A stretch of DNA of 64,000 nt from Chitinophagaceae bacterium UBA1930 (GTDB taxonomy: Bacteria > Bacteroidota > Bacteroidia > Chitinophagales > Chitinophagaceae): the NCBI GenBank assembly GCA_002337145.1, contig DDFK01000001.1:682001-746000 (forward strand), read 5' to 3'. The position numbers and the translations under genes are program-made. This document shows, in pieces, positions 32,567 through 41,926 of this stretch (within the stretch, counting starts at the first letter, position 1; every line of letters starts with the position of its first letter). Below the pieces are notes generated by a model that saw only the letters and a program-made list of their open reading frames with translations, made no database searches and was not told where the DNA came from.

Positions 32567-35041
32567 ATGAAGGCTATTTTAGTTACATTATCAATTATTT
32601 TATTTTCCACTTCCATATATGCACAAAAAAAAGCCACAATAAAGGGTAAAGTACTGGACGAGAATGATAAGCCATTGATTGGCATTTCCATAGAGATACT
32701 GGGTAAACAAAAAGGCACCACCACAAACGATAGCGGTTTTTTTAAATTGGACATTACACCCAATAAAGTTGCAGCACTTGTTTTTTCGGGCGTAGGCCAC
32801 CGGTCGGTTCAAAAAAATTATATCCTAAATGAAGGCGAGACAGAAACCGTTTCCATCAAATTAAAAACAGATACCACCCAACTGAAAGGCGTAACGGTTA
32901 AGGACAAACGCGACAGGAAGGAAACAGGCCGTGTGTATATAGACCCTACCAAAACGGCCGTAAACCCATCGCCCATTACTGGGATTGAGCAATTGATTAA
33001 GATATTCGTGGGCAGCAACAATGAGCTTACTTCCCAATACTCTGTACGTGGCGGCAGTTACGATGAGAACCTGATTTATGTAAACGATTTTGAAGTGTTC
33101 CGCCCCTACCTGGTACGCAATGGACAACAGGAAGGGCTGAGCTTTATCAATCCCGAACTTACAGGCGGCCTGAAATTCTACAACGGTGGCTTTCAGGCAA
33201 AATATGGCGACAAAATGAGCAGTGTGCTGGACATCAGCTACCGCAAACCAAAAACATTTGGTGGCAGTGCCTATATTGGACTGTTGGAGCAGGGTTTCCA
33301 TTTAGAAGGCACAGCAGCCAAAAACAAAGTCACCTATCTCATTGGCCTGCGTAACCGCAGCAACAGGAACCTGTTGAGCAGTCAGGATACCAAGGGCAAT
33401 TATATCCCTACATCCAACGACCTGCAGACCCTGGTTACGTATGCCCCCAGCAACAAATGGCAGTTAGAGTTATTTGCCAATACATCTGCAACAAAATTCA
33501 CCTTGTACCCAGAGGAAAGCAAGCTGTCATCCTCTGTTTTCTCGCCTTACTATACGGCCAATTTTGGTTTGGACATCTATTTTGAAGGGCAGGAGAAAGA
33601 TGCCTACTCCACCAATTTTCTTGGTCTGTCGGCAACACACCAACCCAATAAGAACCTGCGTTTGAAATGGATGCTGAGCCGCTTCAACAACAACGAAAAG
33701 GAAAACATAGATATAACAGGTGCCTATCTTTTTGGTGACCGTGATTTTGACAGAAGCTCTGCCAGCTATGGGTTGATCACCAACCCTTTGGGTGCCGGCG
33801 TTTACCAGAATTTTTCCAGGAACAGTTTAGACATTACCGTTTGGGATGCAAGCCACAAAGGCAGCCTGGACAAAGGCAAGCATTTTTTTCAATGGGGCAA
33901 TACCATACAGAAACAATTGGTGAACGATAAGCTGAATGAATGGGAATATAATGACAGTGCGGGTTATGCCCTGCCCTATGGCGGCCCCACACTGCAACTG
34001 AACAAGGTGCTAAAGAATAAAGCAGACCTGGACATCACACGCTTCAGTGGTTATATACAGGATAATATACAGTTCAAGGATTCATCGGACTTTACCATGC
34101 AGTTGGGCCTTCGTTACAACTACAATACATTGAACAAAGAGTTCCTGGTATCACCAAGGGTAAGCATCTCTTTCATACCCAAGAAATGGAAAAAAGACAT
34201 TGTAGTAAAAGCATCTGTTGGCTCCTACAACCAACCGCCATTTTACCGAGAGCTAAGGAGGTATGATGGCACAGTGAACACGGGTTTAAAAGCACAAAAA
34301 AGTTGGCAGGCAACATTGGGGCTTGATTATAACTTTAAGATGATGGACCGCCCTGCAAGGTTTACCACAGAAGCCTATTATAAAAACATGACAGATGTAG
34401 TGCCTTATGATGTAGACAATGTTCGGGTACGTTATTTTGGCGAGAACAATGCCAAGGCTTATGCAATGGGTATTGAAGCTAGGCTGTATGGCGAATTGGT
34501 AAAAGATGCAGAGAGCTGGATAAGCATTGGCATCATGAACACCAAAGAGAACATTAACAACGACACTTATAAAAATTATACGCTGGATGCACAGAACAGG
34601 CCCATAGACAGCACAACAGTTGATGTGGGCTGGCTACGGAGGCCAACAGACAGACTGATAACTTTTGGTATGTTCTTTCAAGATTATTTAAGTACCAACA
34701 AAAATTTCAAGCTCTATCTGAATACTTTGTATGGAAGTAATTTACCATACAATATTCCTGGAAGTGTTAAATATAGGAACGCCTTAGTTATAGACCCTTA
34801 TATTCGTGTTGATTTAGGTTTAAGTGCCTTGTTACTTGACCCTGAAAAACAAAACCGACGCAGTCACTCACCCTTTAAAAACTTCGAAAGCATTTGGGCA
34901 AGCTTGGAAGTGTTTAACTTAATTGACCGTGCAAATACCATTAGTTATTTGCTGGTAAAGGATTTTCAGAACAACACTTTTGCAATGCCCAATAGGTTAA
35001 CCCCTAGATTGGTTAACTTAAAGTTGATGTTTAAATGGTAA
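32567..35041 (+). CDS. TonB-dependent outer-membrane receptor
   Basis: An 824-residue receptor. After the signal (FSTSIYAQ) comes a carboxypeptidase-regulatory-like domain (about 20-100; IKGKVLDENDKPLIGISI), then the plug domain (about 125-230; EQLIKIFVGSNNELTSQYSV, RGGSYDENLIYVNDFEV, GGFQAKYGDKMSSVLDI) and a 22-strand-type barrel ending LVNLKLMFKW with a terminal aromatic residue. No SusD-like partner follows. The substrate is unknown. Full length with no frameshift. Confidence 0.93.
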   Translation: MKAILVTLSIILFSTSIYAQKKATIKGKVLDENDKPLIGISIEILGKQKGTTTNDSGFFKLDITPNKVAALVFSGVGHRSVQKNYILNEGETETVSIKLKTDTTQLKGVTVKDKRDRKETGRVYIDPTKTAVNPSPITGIEQLIKIFVGSNNELTSQYSVRGGSYDENLIYVNDFEVFRPYLVRNGQQEGLSFINPELTGGLKFYNGGFQAKYGDKMSSVLDISYRKPKTFGGSAYIGLLEQGFHLEGTAAKNKVTYLIGLRNRSNRNLLSSQDTKGNYIPTSNDLQTLVTYAPSNKWQLELFANTSATKFTLYPEESKLSSSVFSPYYTANFGLDIYFEGQEKDAYSTNFLGLSATHQPNKNLRLKWMLSRFNNNEKENIDITGAYLFGDRDFDRSSASYGLITNPLGAGVYQNFSRNSLDITVWDASHKGSLDKGKHFFQWGNTIQKQLVNDKLNEWEYNDSAGYALPYGGPTLQLNKVLKNKADLDITRFSGYIQDNIQFKDSSDFTMQLGLRYNYNTLNKEFLVSPRVSISFIPKKWKKDIVVKASVGSYNQPPFYRELRRYDGTVNTGLKAQKSWQATLGLDYNFKMMDRPARFTTEAYYKNMTDVVPYDVDNVRVRYFGENNAKAYAMGIEARLYGELVKDAESWISIGIMNTKENINNDTYKNYTLDAQNRPIDSTTVDVGWLRRPTDRLITFGMFFQDYLSTNKNFKLYLNTLYGSNLPYNIPGSVKYRNALVIDPYIRVDLGLSALLLDPEKQNRRSHSPFKNFESIWASLEVFNLIDRANTISYLLVKDFQNNTFAMPNRLTPRLVNLKLMFKW

Positions 35042-35211
35042 ACAAATATTGTTGCCAGTTCATTCAACAAAACAAGATTGTTCCGCATGATTTATCGGAA
35101 CATTAATTGAAAGAAAACACAGTAAAGTTTTATTGAAGCATAGATAGGAATATGGTAATGCATATTGCTATCGCATCATTAAAGCCAAGCGAACCTATTT
35201 ATATTTAGCCT

Positions 35212-36189
35212 ATGTCTATAAGCCCATTTTTTAAACAGATTATTATACAGTCCGCAGCCAAGAAGCAGCAAAAATCAGGTTCACAGAAAGAGCTTTCAGC
35301 CTTTGCCATGGCAAAAGCTTTTCGTGAAGCAAAGATCAATGTGCTGCGTTGGGTAAAGGATATTTTATTGATAGGCACAGGTATTTGCTGTGCGGCTTTT
35401 GGACTGGAAAGTTTTTTGTTGCCCAATAATTTTATTGACGGCGGTGCTACGGGTATTGCACTATTGGTAAGCGAAAAATCAAAGATGCCCGTACAGATAT
35501 GGCTACTCATCATTAACATACCTTTTGTTTTGATGGGTTACAAAACCATCGGAAAAACGTTTGCACTCAAAGCATCGGCTGCCATTATCGGGCTGGCGTT
35601 GTGTGTAACTTTTGTCCACTTTCCCGATGTTACACACGACAAGCTATTAGTAGCGGTTTTTGGTGGTTTCTTTTTGGGTGCAGGTATCGGCCTATCTGTA
35701 CGTGGCGGTGCTGTACTGGATGGTACGGAAGTACTGGCAATATTCATCAGCAAAAAACTAAGCACTACCATTGGCGATATTATCATATTGTTCAATATCA
35801 TTATTTTTGCAGTGGCTGCTTACTTATTGTCTATTGAAGCGGCACTATACTCTATGATCACTTACCTGGCGGCATCCAAAACCGTTGACTTTATTATAGA
35901 AGGTATTGAAGAATATACAGGCGTTACCATTATCTCTTCGCACAACGAAGAAATAAGGGAAATGATCATTAATGTATTGGGGCGTGGCGTAACCGTGTAC
36001 AAAGGCAAACGTGGTTACGGCAAAACGGGCTCTACTAAAGACATGGACATTGTGTACACCGTAATTACCCGTTTGGAAATAAGCAAGCTAAAAACAGAAA
36101 TTGAAAAGATAGACCCAAACTCTTTTGTGGTAATGAACAGCGTGAAGGATACTAAAGGTGGAATGATCAAGAAAAGACCTTTGCATTAA
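35212..36189 (+). CDS. YitT family membrane protein (DUF161/DUF2179)
   Basis: A 325-residue inner-membrane protein. A cytoplasmic N-terminus of about 50 residues precedes about six transmembrane segments with the family patterns GLESFLLPNNFIDGGATGIA and GIGLSVRGGAVLDGTEVLAI. A C-terminal cytoplasmic DUF2179 domain (about 235-310; GVTIISSHNEEIREMIINVL, GRGVTVYKGKRGY) follows. Function of the family is not established. Its stop lies 11 bp from that of the convergent SemiSWEET gene, with no terminator between them. Near-match box TATATTTA lies 4 bp before the ATG. Confidence 0.9.
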   Translation: MSISPFFKQIIIQSAAKKQQKSGSQKELSAFAMAKAFREAKINVLRWVKDILLIGTGICCAAFGLESFLLPNNFIDGGATGIALLVSEKSKMPVQIWLLIINIPFVLMGYKTIGKTFALKASAAIIGLALCVTFVHFPDVTHDKLLVAVFGGFFLGAGIGLSVRGGAVLDGTEVLAIFISKKLSTTIGDIIILFNIIIFAVAAYLLSIEAALYSMITYLAASKTVDFIIEGIEEYTGVTIISSHNEEIREMIINVLGRGVTVYKGKRGYGKTGSTKDMDIVYTVITRLEISKLKTEIEKIDPNSFVVMNSVKDTKGGMIKKRPLH

Positions 36190-36200
36190 ACAGGTTGCAA

Positions 36201-36491
36201 CTATTCTTTTTTCTTAAACGTAAACTTGAAATATAACAGTACCAATGTAAGCACCAGCACTACAAGGTTTGCTACAATTACAGGCCCGCCATGCTCTATA
36301 CCAAAACCATACACCAGCCACACAAGGGTACTGGTAATTACAATGGCAATCATCCAGATGCTTAAGTCGCCCACACTTTTTGTTTTCCATGCCTGATACA
36401 CTTGCGGTATAAATGTTACGGATGTAAGGAAAGAACCAATGTAGCCAATCAAGGCAATCTGGCTGGGTGTAAGGCTAAACAGGAGTGTCAT
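36201..36491 (-). CDS. SemiSWEET sugar transporter
   Basis: A 96-residue three-helix membrane protein. ATG at 36491 is used; a TTG two codons upstream is the only alternative. The PQ-loop motif in helix 1 (TSVTFIPQVYQAWKTKSVGD) and the asparagine in helix 3 (VIVANLVVL) match bacterial SemiSWEETs, which form dimers that move sugars by facilitated diffusion. Substrate cannot be assigned. Lysine-rich C-terminus (KFTFKKKE). Confidence 0.88.
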   Translation of the reverse strand: MTLLFSLTPSQIALIGYIGSFLTSVTFIPQVYQAWKTKSVGDLSIWMIAIVITSTLVWLVYGFGIEHGGPVIVANLVVLVLTLVLLYFKFTFKKKE

Positions 36492-36509
36492 ATACAATAT
36501 TTACGGAAG

Positions 36510-36555
36510 CAAGCTAAAAATAAAAGCCGATACATATTCATGCACCGGCTTTTAT
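36510..36555 (-). terminator. fabI terminator
   Basis: A 10-bp stem (36520-36529 with 36546-36555, ATAAAAGCCG/CGGCTTTTAT) is followed on the minus strand by TTTTAG. It lies about 100 bp after the fabI stop. Confidence 0.65.
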
Positions 36556-36657
36556 TATATAACATATCAAGCTGAATTTACAGTAACTACTCCATCCGTT
36601 CCAATACCAATACAAGGCATCAATCAACTAATGAACTAGTTAATTAATCAACTTTTA

Positions 36658-37473
36658 TTACTCAACTCCCAATTTCTCCATTACATAATTGCTAACACCT
36701 GTAGTGCTATAGCCACCATCATGAAACAGGTTCTGCATGGTAACCATTTTTGTAAGGTCGCTGAACAAAGTAATGCAATAGTTGGCACAGTCCTCTGCAC
36801 TGGCATTACCCAATGGGGCAATGGCATTTGCATAATCAAAGAAATCGCCAAAGCCTTTGATACCCGTACCTGCAGTGGTTTTGGTAGGCGATTGCGAAAC
36901 GGTATTGATACGTACTTTTTTATCTACTCCATAATGGTAGCCAAAGCTGCGGGCAATACTTTCCAGCATGGCTTTAATATCGGCCATATCCGTATAGAAC
37001 GGGTAGGTTCTTTGAGCGGCCATATAGGTCAATGCTACCACGCTTCCCCATTCATTGATGGCATCCAGCTTTTTTGCAACGGCCAGCATTTTATGAAAGC
37101 TCATGGCACTTACATCAATACCTTTCATGAAATAATCGTAGTTGCTTTCTGTATAAGGTATCTTCTTACGTATGTTCACGCTCATGCCAATGGAATGCAG
37201 TACAAAATCTATCTTGCCGCCCAGCACTTCCTGGCTCTGCGTAAACAGGGTGGTCAGTTCTTCCACACTGGTAGCATCTGCAGGTATGATCTGGCTGCCT
37301 GTCTTTTCTGCCAACTTATTGATCTCGCCCATACGCATGGCAATGGGTGCATTGGTCAATACAAATGTTGCACCTTCTTCATGTGCCTTTTCTGCTACTT
37401 TCCAGGCAATGGAGTTTTCATCCAAGGCCCCGGTTATGATACCACGTTTGCCTTTCAATAAGTTGTATGCCAT
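36658..37473 (-). CDS. fabI: enoyl-[acyl-carrier-protein] reductase (NADH)
   Basis: Last reductase of the type II fatty-acid elongation cycle, reducing trans-2-enoyl-ACP. The 271 residues contain the atypical short-chain dehydrogenase cofactor site (GIITGALDENSIAWKVAEKA), the catalytic Tyr160-x6-Lys167 pair (YTDMADIK) with an upstream Tyr (YPFY), and VRINTVSQSPTKTTAGTGI. All features of FabI are there. It is the target of triclosan and diazaborines in other bacteria. It ends a minus-strand block containing recN; a 73-residue protein precedes it by 55 bp. Confidence 0.95.
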   Translation of the reverse strand: MAYNLLKGKRGIITGALDENSIAWKVAEKAHEEGATFVLTNAPIAMRMGEINKLAEKTGSQIIPADATSVEELTTLFTQSQEVLGGKIDFVLHSIGMSVNIRKKIPYTESNYDYFMKGIDVSAMSFHKMLAVAKKLDAINEWGSVVALTYMAAQRTYPFYTDMADIKAMLESIARSFGYHYGVDKKVRINTVSQSPTKTTAGTGIKGFGDFFDYANAIAPLGNASAEDCANYCITLFSDLTKMVTMQNLFHDGGYSTTGVSNYVMEKLGVE

Positions 37474-37528
37474 AGTAATCGATTTATGATGTTTGATTTA
37501 AGATGTATGATTCGGTAAAAATAATGTT

Positions 37529-37750
37529 TCACTTGTGATTGGAAAAGATGAATTTATAATATAGCAGCATCGTTATAAAATGCATCACAAATGCCGTTGC
37601 AATAACTGCCACAAAATAGTACAGGATGTTCTGTACAGTTTTATCGATCAAAAGCTTTTTCTTTAATTGAACATGTGCTATATAAACCGGAACCGCTACC
37701 AGTACAAAATAAAGAACCATGAACCATTGCCAATGCGGAACGTTTTTCAT
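37529..37750 (-). CDS. small two-helix membrane protein, unknown
   Basis: A 73-residue protein with two hydrophobic helices (about 9-28 and 40-66) joined by a basic linker (VQLKKKLLIDK). No family recognised. It lies between recN (42 bp upstream) and fabI (55 bp downstream) on the same strand, so it is probably cotranscribed. Confidence 0.55.
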   Translation of the reverse strand: MKNVPHWQWFMVLYFVLVAVPVYIAHVQLKKKLLIDKTVQNILYYFVAVIATAFVMHFITMLLYYKFIFSNHK

Positions 37751-37792
37751 ATCGCCAGGAATTTTGGATTTACTTTTTGTTGATTTGCTTGT

Positions 37793-39445
37793 TTAGTTCA
37801 TCATCTCCCTCGCACTTTCCAATGCGGCGGCAGAAGGTTTTTCGCCACTCAGCATTTTGGCAATGGCCGTTATGCGTTCATCATCATTCAACAGGCGGAT
37901 ATTTGTTTTAACGGCTTCGTCTTTTATTTCTTTGTACACAAAAAAATGTGCATTGGCCTTGCCTGCAATTTGTGGTTGATGGGTAATACAGATGATCTGG
38001 CGGCTGCCAGCCAAACCTTTCATGATGGCACCTACCTGTTTTGCAGCTTCGCCAGAAATGCCCGTATCTATTTCATCAAAAATCATGGTGGGCAAATTGA
38101 TACTCTGTGCAACCAACGATTTTATGCAAAGCATCAGCCTGCTCAGTTCACCGCCACTTGCCACTTTGCGTATGGGTTCAAAACGGTTGCTTTTATTGGC
38201 ATCAAAAAGCAGTTCAATATTGTCTTTACCAAAATTGTTCAAAGCCGTTTCTTTTATTTCCACTTTCAGCCTGGCATTGGGCATACCTACCTGGGCCAGC
38301 AGTTCGTTCACTTTTTCTTCCAGGGGCTTTGCCTGTTTGTTTCTTGCCTTGGATATTTCTTCCGCCTGTTTATTGGCTTCATCCTGCAAGCTTGCTACTT
38401 TCTTTTCCTGATTAATGATGGCATCATCAATATTCAACACAGCCTGTAGTTTCTGTTCAAGCCCTTGTTGCAATTGTAGTAACTCATTGGTATTTTGCAG
38501 GCCATGCTTTTTTAATAGCTTGTACCCAATTGCCAGTCTTTCATTGATCCACTCAATCCTTTTTTCATCGTAGTTAACAGCATCGTTTATCCTGTCCACT
38601 TCACCTGCAATGTCCTGTATTTCTATTTGGGCAGACAGTAACCTTTCTATGATTCCCTGTAAGTCCGGGTGATAGGCAGCATAGGCATTTAACTGATTCA
38701 CCAATTGTTTCAATAGAGTAACAACCGGCTGCTCGCTTTCCTTCAAATCAAAATAAACCCTCGACAATGCTGTTTTAATACCCTCACTGTTACTCAGCAT
38801 TTTCAGTTCATTGTCTAATTCTTCCAGTTCGTTTTCCTGTAGGTTTATTTCATTCAGTTCATCAAACAAAAACTGGTTATAGTCTGCTTCTTTGTTAAAA
38901 GATGCTTTTTGCTGCTGCAACACACCCAGTTCTTTCTTTGCCTGCAACCATTCTGTGTACAGGTTTTGATAGGCTTCTACCCTGGCCGTATTATTTGCCA
39001 ATGCATCTATTACTTCACGTTGAAAATCGGTATCGCCCAGCTCCAATGTATCAAATTGCTGGTGCAGGTCAACCAGCAAAGAAGCCAGTTGTTTTAACTG
39101 TTGCAAGGTTGCTGGCGTATCGTTAATAAAGGCACGGCTTTTACCGTTCGCTGCTATTTCCCTTCTTAATACCAATTCAGTTTCTTCATCCAGTTCATGT
39201 TCCTTTAAAAATTGTTTGATCTCTTTTTTGTCATCAATTTTAAAGAAGCCTTCAATAAAACATTTCTTGTCGTTCTTTAATAGTACGGAAGTATCGGCAC
39301 GTTCGCCCAATATCAAACTCAATGCACCCATTAAGATACTTTTACCGGCTCCTGTTTCGCCCGTAATGATATTTAACCGGGGAGAGAAGGCGATTTCAAT
39401 TTCATCTATAATTGCGTAGTTCTGTATGTGCAGTTTCTGAAGCAT
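37793..39445 (-). CDS. recN: DNA repair protein RecN
   Basis: SMC-like ATPase used in double-strand-break repair. The 550 residues show the N-terminal Walker A GETGAGKS (29-36), a central coiled coil (about 150-350), the ABC signature (KVASGGELSRLML) and Walker B (TMIFDEIDTGISGEAA), then SRQIICITHQPQIA near the C-terminus. The length and order match RecN. It has a promoter box of its own (39491-39498) after the TPR gene. Confidence 0.96.
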   Translation of the reverse strand: MLQKLHIQNYAIIDEIEIAFSPRLNIITGETGAGKSILMGALSLILGERADTSVLLKNDKKCFIEGFFKIDDKKEIKQFLKEHELDEETELVLRREIAANGKSRAFINDTPATLQQLKQLASLLVDLHQQFDTLELGDTDFQREVIDALANNTARVEAYQNLYTEWLQAKKELGVLQQQKASFNKEADYNQFLFDELNEINLQENELEELDNELKMLSNSEGIKTALSRVYFDLKESEQPVVTLLKQLVNQLNAYAAYHPDLQGIIERLLSAQIEIQDIAGEVDRINDAVNYDEKRIEWINERLAIGYKLLKKHGLQNTNELLQLQQGLEQKLQAVLNIDDAIINQEKKVASLQDEANKQAEEISKARNKQAKPLEEKVNELLAQVGMPNARLKVEIKETALNNFGKDNIELLFDANKSNRFEPIRKVASGGELSRLMLCIKSLVAQSINLPTMIFDEIDTGISGEAAKQVGAIMKGLAGSRQIICITHQPQIAGKANAHFFVYKEIKDEAVKTNIRLLNDDERITAIAKMLSGEKPSAAALESAREMMN

Positions 39446-39490
39446 AATATATAGGTGCTAATATGCCAATTGGCCAATAGTTTTAGGAGC

Positions 39491-39498
39491 CAAATTTA
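39491..39498 (-). promoter_or_regulatory. TAnnTTTG promoter box for recN
   Basis: The minus strand reads TAAATTTG, an exact match, 45 nt before the ATG at 39445. Confidence 0.45.
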
Positions 39499-39565
39499 CA
39501 GGTAACCGTTTTAAATAGCCTAACAACCATTGCTCAATTGACATATTTATCAGTTACCCAATTAT

Positions 39566-41059
39566 CTACTCGCCATTGCACCTGGCAATACCGCTCTTGG
39601 CACGTTGGTCCAATGAGTTTTTGTAATCATGGTCATCCATGTCCAGGCATTTTTCATAATAAACAATGGCGTTCTTTTTATCGCCACGTCTTTCATAAAT
39701 CATCCCTATCTGCAATGCGGCACGGGCTGCATAGTATTCGGTGCGGTTAATGCCAATGGCCATTGCTTTTAAATAAAAAGCGATGGCAGCATCGTCATTT
39801 TTCAGGTCGTCATTAATTCTTGCTACCCTATAGCAATACTCCAACTGCTCTACCTCTTTTGTAAAGCTGCTGGTGCTTTTGCCCTGCAATACCATCAGTG
39901 CATCGTAATTGTAGCCGCCATCGTTCAGTACCCTTGCTTTCAACAGCACAGGATTTGGCCAAACACCGGTTTTTGCATCCTTCAACGCCTGTTTGTCAGC
40001 ATCGGAAATGGCGGCCCCTTTGCTAATCACATTTTTTCTTGCTTCTTCTGCCGCAGCCATATTGCCTTGTAAGTAATAGCACCAACTCAGTTTCTGGTAC
40101 ACATCCTTTACATAAAACTTGCCTTTAAAATTGCGTATATAGCTTTCAAAATACTTGATGGCTTCCTCCGTTTGCAGGTGGTGCAGGTAAATGAACCCCA
40201 ACTGGAAATCCCATACTGTTGTAGGCATGTAATCGGCAGACCTGTTCCTGTTCAGTACCACATTCTTTGCATATTCTGTTTGTTTATTGTTGATGGCAAG
40301 GTTTGCGGCCATATACGTAAACAGGTGATTGTTTATCACATCCAGCTTCTTGGTATCAATCAGGTGTAGGGCTTCGTCCTTCTTGTTTTCAATGTAGAAC
40401 ATCAGGTAGCAGTCCAAAAAAATGGCCTCATTAAACATAAGCCTTGCCCAAGGGTCGCTGCTGTTTACAAAGCCGTTCACGGTTTTCATGCCATCGGCAA
40501 TGGAGCCTTTAATGCCCAATATGCCCGCTATCCATTTATAGCTTTTGGGTATGGTGCCCACAGTGGCTTGCAGGCCGCCAAATAATAATTGATTGGGTAC
40601 AAAAGTTGGGTAGAGTTTCTTGTTTTGCTTTAAATATTTATACCCGGTCTGAAAGTCGATACCGGCCTTAAACTGCCTGTCGAACTTCAGGTTCACACCT
40701 GCCTTGTGCAGATAAACTGCCCCCAAGCAAAAATTGTAGAAAGGCGAATTGTCCGGACCTTTTTTTAAAGCTGCAATACGTTCGTCAAACCTGGGTTCAC
40801 GTATCTTGAATTCTGCGGGGTCTTCGTTAAAGAACAGGGTAAAAAAATCGATATAGCTTTCCAGCACAAGCGGTATCAGGTTATCGGGGTTTTGCAGTTT
40901 GGCTTTTTGTACCAGTGCCAGTCCGTTGTTCAGCTTTAGTTGCATTATTTCCCGGTAGGCTTGTTGGCAGGTAGTGTTGAACTCAAATACTTTTTCTGCC
41001 CTTGCAGCAACAAAGCAGTTGATTAAACCAAAAAGCAGCAACAATTTTTTCATCTTCAT
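39566..41059 (-). CDS. exported TPR protein
   Basis: A 497-residue protein with a signal peptide (LLLLFGLINCFVAARAE) and TPR-like helix pairs through its length, best seen at the C-terminus (RAALQIGMIYERRGDKKNAI then YYEKCLDMDDHD) and in FQLGFIYLHHLQTEEAIKYF. The middle (YKWIAGILGIKGSIADGMKT) resembles the IML2-like/TPR type proteins seen in Bacteroidota, but I am not sure of the family. The envelope location is inferred from the signal. It lies between a zinc-ribbon gene and recN. Confidence 0.75.
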   Translation of the reverse strand: MKMKKLLLLFGLINCFVAARAEKVFEFNTTCQQAYREIMQLKLNNGLALVQKAKLQNPDNLIPLVLESYIDFFTLFFNEDPAEFKIREPRFDERIAALKKGPDNSPFYNFCLGAVYLHKAGVNLKFDRQFKAGIDFQTGYKYLKQNKKLYPTFVPNQLLFGGLQATVGTIPKSYKWIAGILGIKGSIADGMKTVNGFVNSSDPWARLMFNEAIFLDCYLMFYIENKKDEALHLIDTKKLDVINNHLFTYMAANLAINNKQTEYAKNVVLNRNRSADYMPTTVWDFQLGFIYLHHLQTEEAIKYFESYIRNFKGKFYVKDVYQKLSWCYYLQGNMAAAEEARKNVISKGAAISDADKQALKDAKTGVWPNPVLLKARVLNDGGYNYDALMVLQGKSTSSFTKEVEQLEYCYRVARINDDLKNDDAAIAFYLKAMAIGINRTEYYAARAALQIGMIYERRGDKKNAIVYYEKCLDMDDHDYKNSLDQRAKSGIARCNGE

Positions 41060-41061
41060 AA

Positions 41062-41098
41062 AAATAAGAAAGGGTAACCGTTTTATGGGTTACCCTTT
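41062..41098 (-). terminator. terminator of the zinc-ribbon gene
   Basis: An 11-bp stem (41069-41079 with 41088-41098, AAAGGGTAACC arm) is followed on the minus strand by CTTATTTTTA. It lies 21 bp after the stop of the gene at 41119 and reaches the start of the TPR gene. Confidence 0.65.
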
Positions 41099-41118
41099 TA
41101 AATTACTTATTGTAGGAT

Positions 41119-41874
41119 TTATTTTACTTCTACGCTATCGTTCAGGTCTGCATCAACCAGTATACGTCCGCAGTTTTCGCAAACCATTACTTTTTTGTGC
41201 AGGCGTATCTCGCTTTGCTTTTGTGGGGGAATGGCATTGAAGCAACCACCACATGCATCACGCTCTACAGGCACTACAGCCAAACCGTTGCGGTAGCTTT
41301 TCCTGATCCTGTCGTAGCTGTACAGCAACCTTTCATCGGTATGTGTACGAGCATCGGCACTTTTCTTTTTAAAATCTGTTTCCTCTTTTTCTGTATCTGT
41401 AATAATTTTTTCCAGTTCGCTTTTCTTGTGGTTCAATACGCCTTCTTTGCTGGCAATTGTTTTTTTGGCACCGTCCAGTAACCTTGCCTTGTCCGACAAT
41501 TCTTCAGTTGCATCCTTAATATGCTTCTCTGCAAGTTTCATCTCCAACTGCTGCATTTCCATTTCTTTGTTAATGGCTTCAAATTCGCGGCTGTTCTTAA
41601 CATTGGTACTTTGTTTCTCGTACTTCTTGGCCAAGTCATCTGCTTCTTTGATGGCAATTTTTTTGCTTTCGATAAATTCGTTGATACCGTTCACTTCTTC
41701 TTCAATACGTGTGCGGCGTGCGTGAAGGCCCTGTATCTCATCTTCCAGGTCACTTACTTCCAAAGGAAGCTCACCTTTCAAAATTTGAAACTCATCCAGT
41801 TTGCTGTCAATTTTTTGAAGCTTTATCAAGTTTAACAACTTTTCTTCAACAGAGTAATCTTTAACCGCTGCCAT
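41119..41874 (-). CDS. zinc-ribbon coiled-coil protein (CT398-like)
   Basis: A 251-residue protein with a long N-terminal coiled coil (about 10-185) and a C-terminal C4 zinc ribbon. The four cysteines lie in DACGGCFNAIP and MVCENCGRILV. Proteins of this build are widespread and commonly adjacent to Nif3-like genes, as here (52 bp apart). The function is not established; roles in transport or flagellar assembly have been proposed for homologues. A three-copy AGTTTAA repeat lies in the spacer just upstream. Confidence 0.88.
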   Translation of the reverse strand: MAAVKDYSVEEKLLNLIKLQKIDSKLDEFQILKGELPLEVSDLEDEIQGLHARRTRIEEEVNGINEFIESKKIAIKEADDLAKKYEKQSTNVKNSREFEAINKEMEMQQLEMKLAEKHIKDATEELSDKARLLDGAKKTIASKEGVLNHKKSELEKIITDTEKEETDFKKKSADARTHTDERLLYSYDRIRKSYRNGLAVVPVERDACGGCFNAIPPQKQSEIRLHKKVMVCENCGRILVDADLNDSVEVK

Positions 41875-41926
41875 ATATTAAGTTTAAAGTTTAAAGTTTA
41901 AAAGCCGGGAATGAAGTGCAACCTTG

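Noticed and set aside
36721..37461. 246-residue open frame on the plus strand across fabI
   Set aside because: Antisense shadow of fabI; the minus-strand frame has all catalytic motifs.
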